Origin: Stercorarius parasiticus
Taxonomy: Eukaryota > Chordata > Aves > Charadriiformes > Stercorariidae
Direction: 5' to 3'
DNA: 64,000 nt
NCBI GenBank assembly: GCA_013396915.1
Contig: VWZL01002834.1
Coordinates: forward strand, 1,200,508-1,264,507
This document shows, piece after piece, positions 61,700-64,000 of this stretch; the first letter of the stretch is position 1, and each line of letters starts with the position of its first letter. Both the position numbers and the translations under genes were made by a program. Below the pieces are notes generated by a model. The model did not search any database. It was not told the origin of the DNA and was given only the letters and a program-made list of their open reading frames with translations.

Positions 61700-62430
61700 A
61701 TGGAAGATCCCAACACATTTTTGATATTAAAATGATGGGAAACTACTTAAATATCGATGCATTCATTATGAAAACATCTTTTTGGCATTTGCTTCCAATT
61801 AATGCTTGAGCTTCAGCACGATCGGTTTTCCTCATTATATTCAAATGTGATGGCTATGTGAACAACTGAACATGATTATGGAAATGTTGGCTCACGTTCC
61901 CTGAAATGGGTATTTGTAAGGAGGCTGTCAATTGGAAATATTTGGAAATCTATCAGGAGTTCAAGCACATTTTAAAAGGACATCTGTGTACAAGAAGCAA
62001 TCAAAATCAACAGTATTATCATACAGGCGCATTGGATAACGCAGCAGAGGTGCAGTTGGTGAGCATTATGTTGGAATAACAATATTTGGTTCAGCTGTAC
62101 AATACCATTGCCAGTCCTCACAGTATAATTATGAAAGGAATGGGTATCAAGTCACAAATATGAACCTACAGCTAAATCACGAAGTTGCGTCACAATTAGC
62201 CGGACATCAAAAAGGGAGTAATTTGTTTTCAGAAGCCAAAAGGCTAAACACAAGATCTGTTATTAAAGAGTGCTTGCAGTACAAAACCAAAGGCTTTCCT
62301 GGCACAGACACAACGGAAATCATAGCTGTGTCTAACATCCAAGTGGTTTGTTTTAGAAATGAATTCCATAAATTTTCTAACAGCTGCACAGGACTTAGCT
62401 TCGCAAATCTATTAAAGTAAATAAAGCATG
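61700..62430 (+). other. possible conserved element or decayed coding block
   Basis: This block contains two consecutive overlapping open frames on the plus strand with protein-like composition: 61906-62079 (57 codons from an ATG, containing NWKYLEIYQEFKHIL) and 62040-62420 (126 codons, containing ATG at 62160). One frame change within 62040-62076 would connect them. No domain is recognised and there are no splice sites that I trust. The upstream part, with TTAAATATCGATGCATTC and CATTATATTCAAATG, resembles enhancer-type conserved non-coding DNA. Either reading is an inference. Confidence 0.25.
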
Positions 62431-64000
62431 AACACTGCCCATCTCCTCATCTAGTTGGACTTTATTTTTTTAAGCTGTTTGCTGGATTTATTCATATTGC
62501 CGCATTTGACTTATTTTGAGACAATCATTCTCATTAAACAGGTGGATTACAAATATTTAATTGTGAAAGGACAGAAGGCTCGGTTCAAGCTTTCTAATAA
62601 TTTTAGTCAGCATTCATCTCTGATAATCAGCAACATCTGTTAAATTGCAGTCCCAGATAACTTATACATGTGGAGCTGCCCAGTGTAACTAAAGAATTTC
62701 AGTAACAGAGAGTTCATTTGGCCTTGAGTAGCTCTCTGATACACACCAGTACATGGAGCAGAAACAGCCTACCTTAGCCCATGCAACATGGGAGGAGTTC
62801 TGCTCTTCTTCCACTGCAACAACACGACAATTTTCCCCAATACGCTGCTGATGACTACAGTAAAAACTCCTTGCTACTGAGGCCACAGTAAATTAATCTA
62901 TGTAGTTAAGTGGCACTAGATAAATCTCAAGACCTGAGAATTTAGGGGTTTTCTGTTACGGTTTGTGCTGTGCTTAACCTGTGACAGAATAGGGAACACT
63001 GGCTTGTAAGGCTGTGAACAGCAACAACAACAAAAATCAAACAGGGAGAAAACAAACCCATTCTAAGTTTGGGGTGGTTTTTTCAGTTTTGCGGGGGATT
63101 TTCTATTATAATTTTTTTATTCTTTCAAAAATCTGCCTATTTGCAACATACAATTTGTTAGCTTGCAAAAATAATACCTGAAAACTGACTCTAAAATGTT
63201 TGAAGACTTGTGACTATCAGGAAACAGACAACAAAATTCAACCACTGAAATTTTAAAGCCATTTTTGCAATGTTGAAAAGTGCAACTATTTTTGACACCA
63301 GTTTAGAACAGATCAAGTATTTGCAACTGTGCAACTACTGCAGTTCAAAAGCAAAGCTAAAACCCAAGAAAGACTCATAGGACATGTTACAGGGTCCCTC
63401 TGCAGCCATTTTTGTACATAATTGTCAACATTTTTCATTATTTCTCCTGAGACAAGAATTCTACCTTCACAATTTATTTTGTAAATGATAACATCTGTGA
63501 AAGCAGACATTTCTCTCATAAAGAAAGCCTAAGTTAAATTCAAATGGACAGAAGAAAGAAACCAGACTAATTTATATATCCAACCAAAATTTAAGACTTG
63601 AAATATCTGAGGCAAAGAGAGGTATTACCAGGCATTCATCTAGAGGATATCATTTTAGAAATGCATATACAACTGTATGTGCCCTAGCTAGCTGCTCAAT
63701 GCTTAACACACAAAAAAGGCAAGCATAAAAACCCAATGTAGTGTTTGACAGATTGGTAGAAATGAGAAAAAGATTACTCTAAAAACACAGAGGCCATGTT
63801 TCAAGAACTCATTAATGCCAAATTAAAGCGTGAAACATGAGAAGGTGAAACATGCCTGCACTTGTTCCAGCCACCACCAGAAGTGAGGCACTAGCACCTC
63901 GTGGTATTTTGTGCAAATCAGGCTTTGTTTCCACTCACAAGCTCCTACTGAACAAACCACCAGGCTGTTCTCAGGATATTTTTGGTTGACTGAGTGTCAG
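62431..64000. other. non-coding DNA
   Basis: No gene or repeat recognised up to the window edge apart from short A- and CAA-rich runs near 63020. Confidence 0.5.

Noticed and set aside
1..64000. CRISPR arrays, rRNA, tRNA, insertion sequences or bacterial operons
   Set aside because: None seen; composition, CR1 elements and LTR identify vertebrate nuclear DNA.

Overview
The window reads as AT-rich, repeat-poor vertebrate DNA, almost certainly from a bird. Three CR1 LINE fragments of typical avian type are clear (4364-4610, 29512-29800, 30651-31688), and a fourth is older (8611-8810). At 33147-33742 lies a solo retroviral LTR of a family I know as widespread in bird genomes, which suggests a neoavian host; the family and host assignment are from memory. 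No bacterial, phage or plasmid gene organisation is present. No complete protein-coding gene can be supported. The stretch looks intronic and/or intergenic.

Layout. 1-18.7 kb: non-coding DNA with one weak exon candidate on the minus strand (1513-1629), a CR1 fragment, a possible decayed LTR followed by an old CR1 fragment (8.15-8.8 kb), and a local duplication of about 160 bp (13.7 and 15.0 kb), one copy of which carries an internal tandem duplication. 18,690-18,813 (minus): the best coding-exon candidate in the window, with branch-point-like sequence, pyrimidine tract, AG, open frame and GT donor. Its end phase fits the start phase of the 1513-1629 candidate, so the two could be exons of one unidentified minus-strand gene with a very long intron. 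29.5-33.8 kb: the transposon-rich part, with two CR1 copies in opposite orientation and the solo LTR with 5-bp target-site duplications. 35.5-37.6 kb: a region with two adjacent long minus-strand reading frames, a perfect 26-bp interrupted palindrome and another exon-like segment, none recognised. 46-55 kb: ancient degraded amniote repeats, two GC-rich but CpG-poor patches, an exon-like segment at 52.3 kb and an inverted repeat at 53.2 kb. 57.3 kb and 61.7-62.4 kb: reading frames with protein-like composition, which may be conserved non-coding elements, decayed coding sequence or chance.

The genes cannot be described as working together, because none is identified. No undescribed system stood out. 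The most useful leads are the phase-compatible exon pair, the local duplication at 13.7/15.0 kb, the deletion-fused CR1 copy and the 61.9-62.4 kb block.
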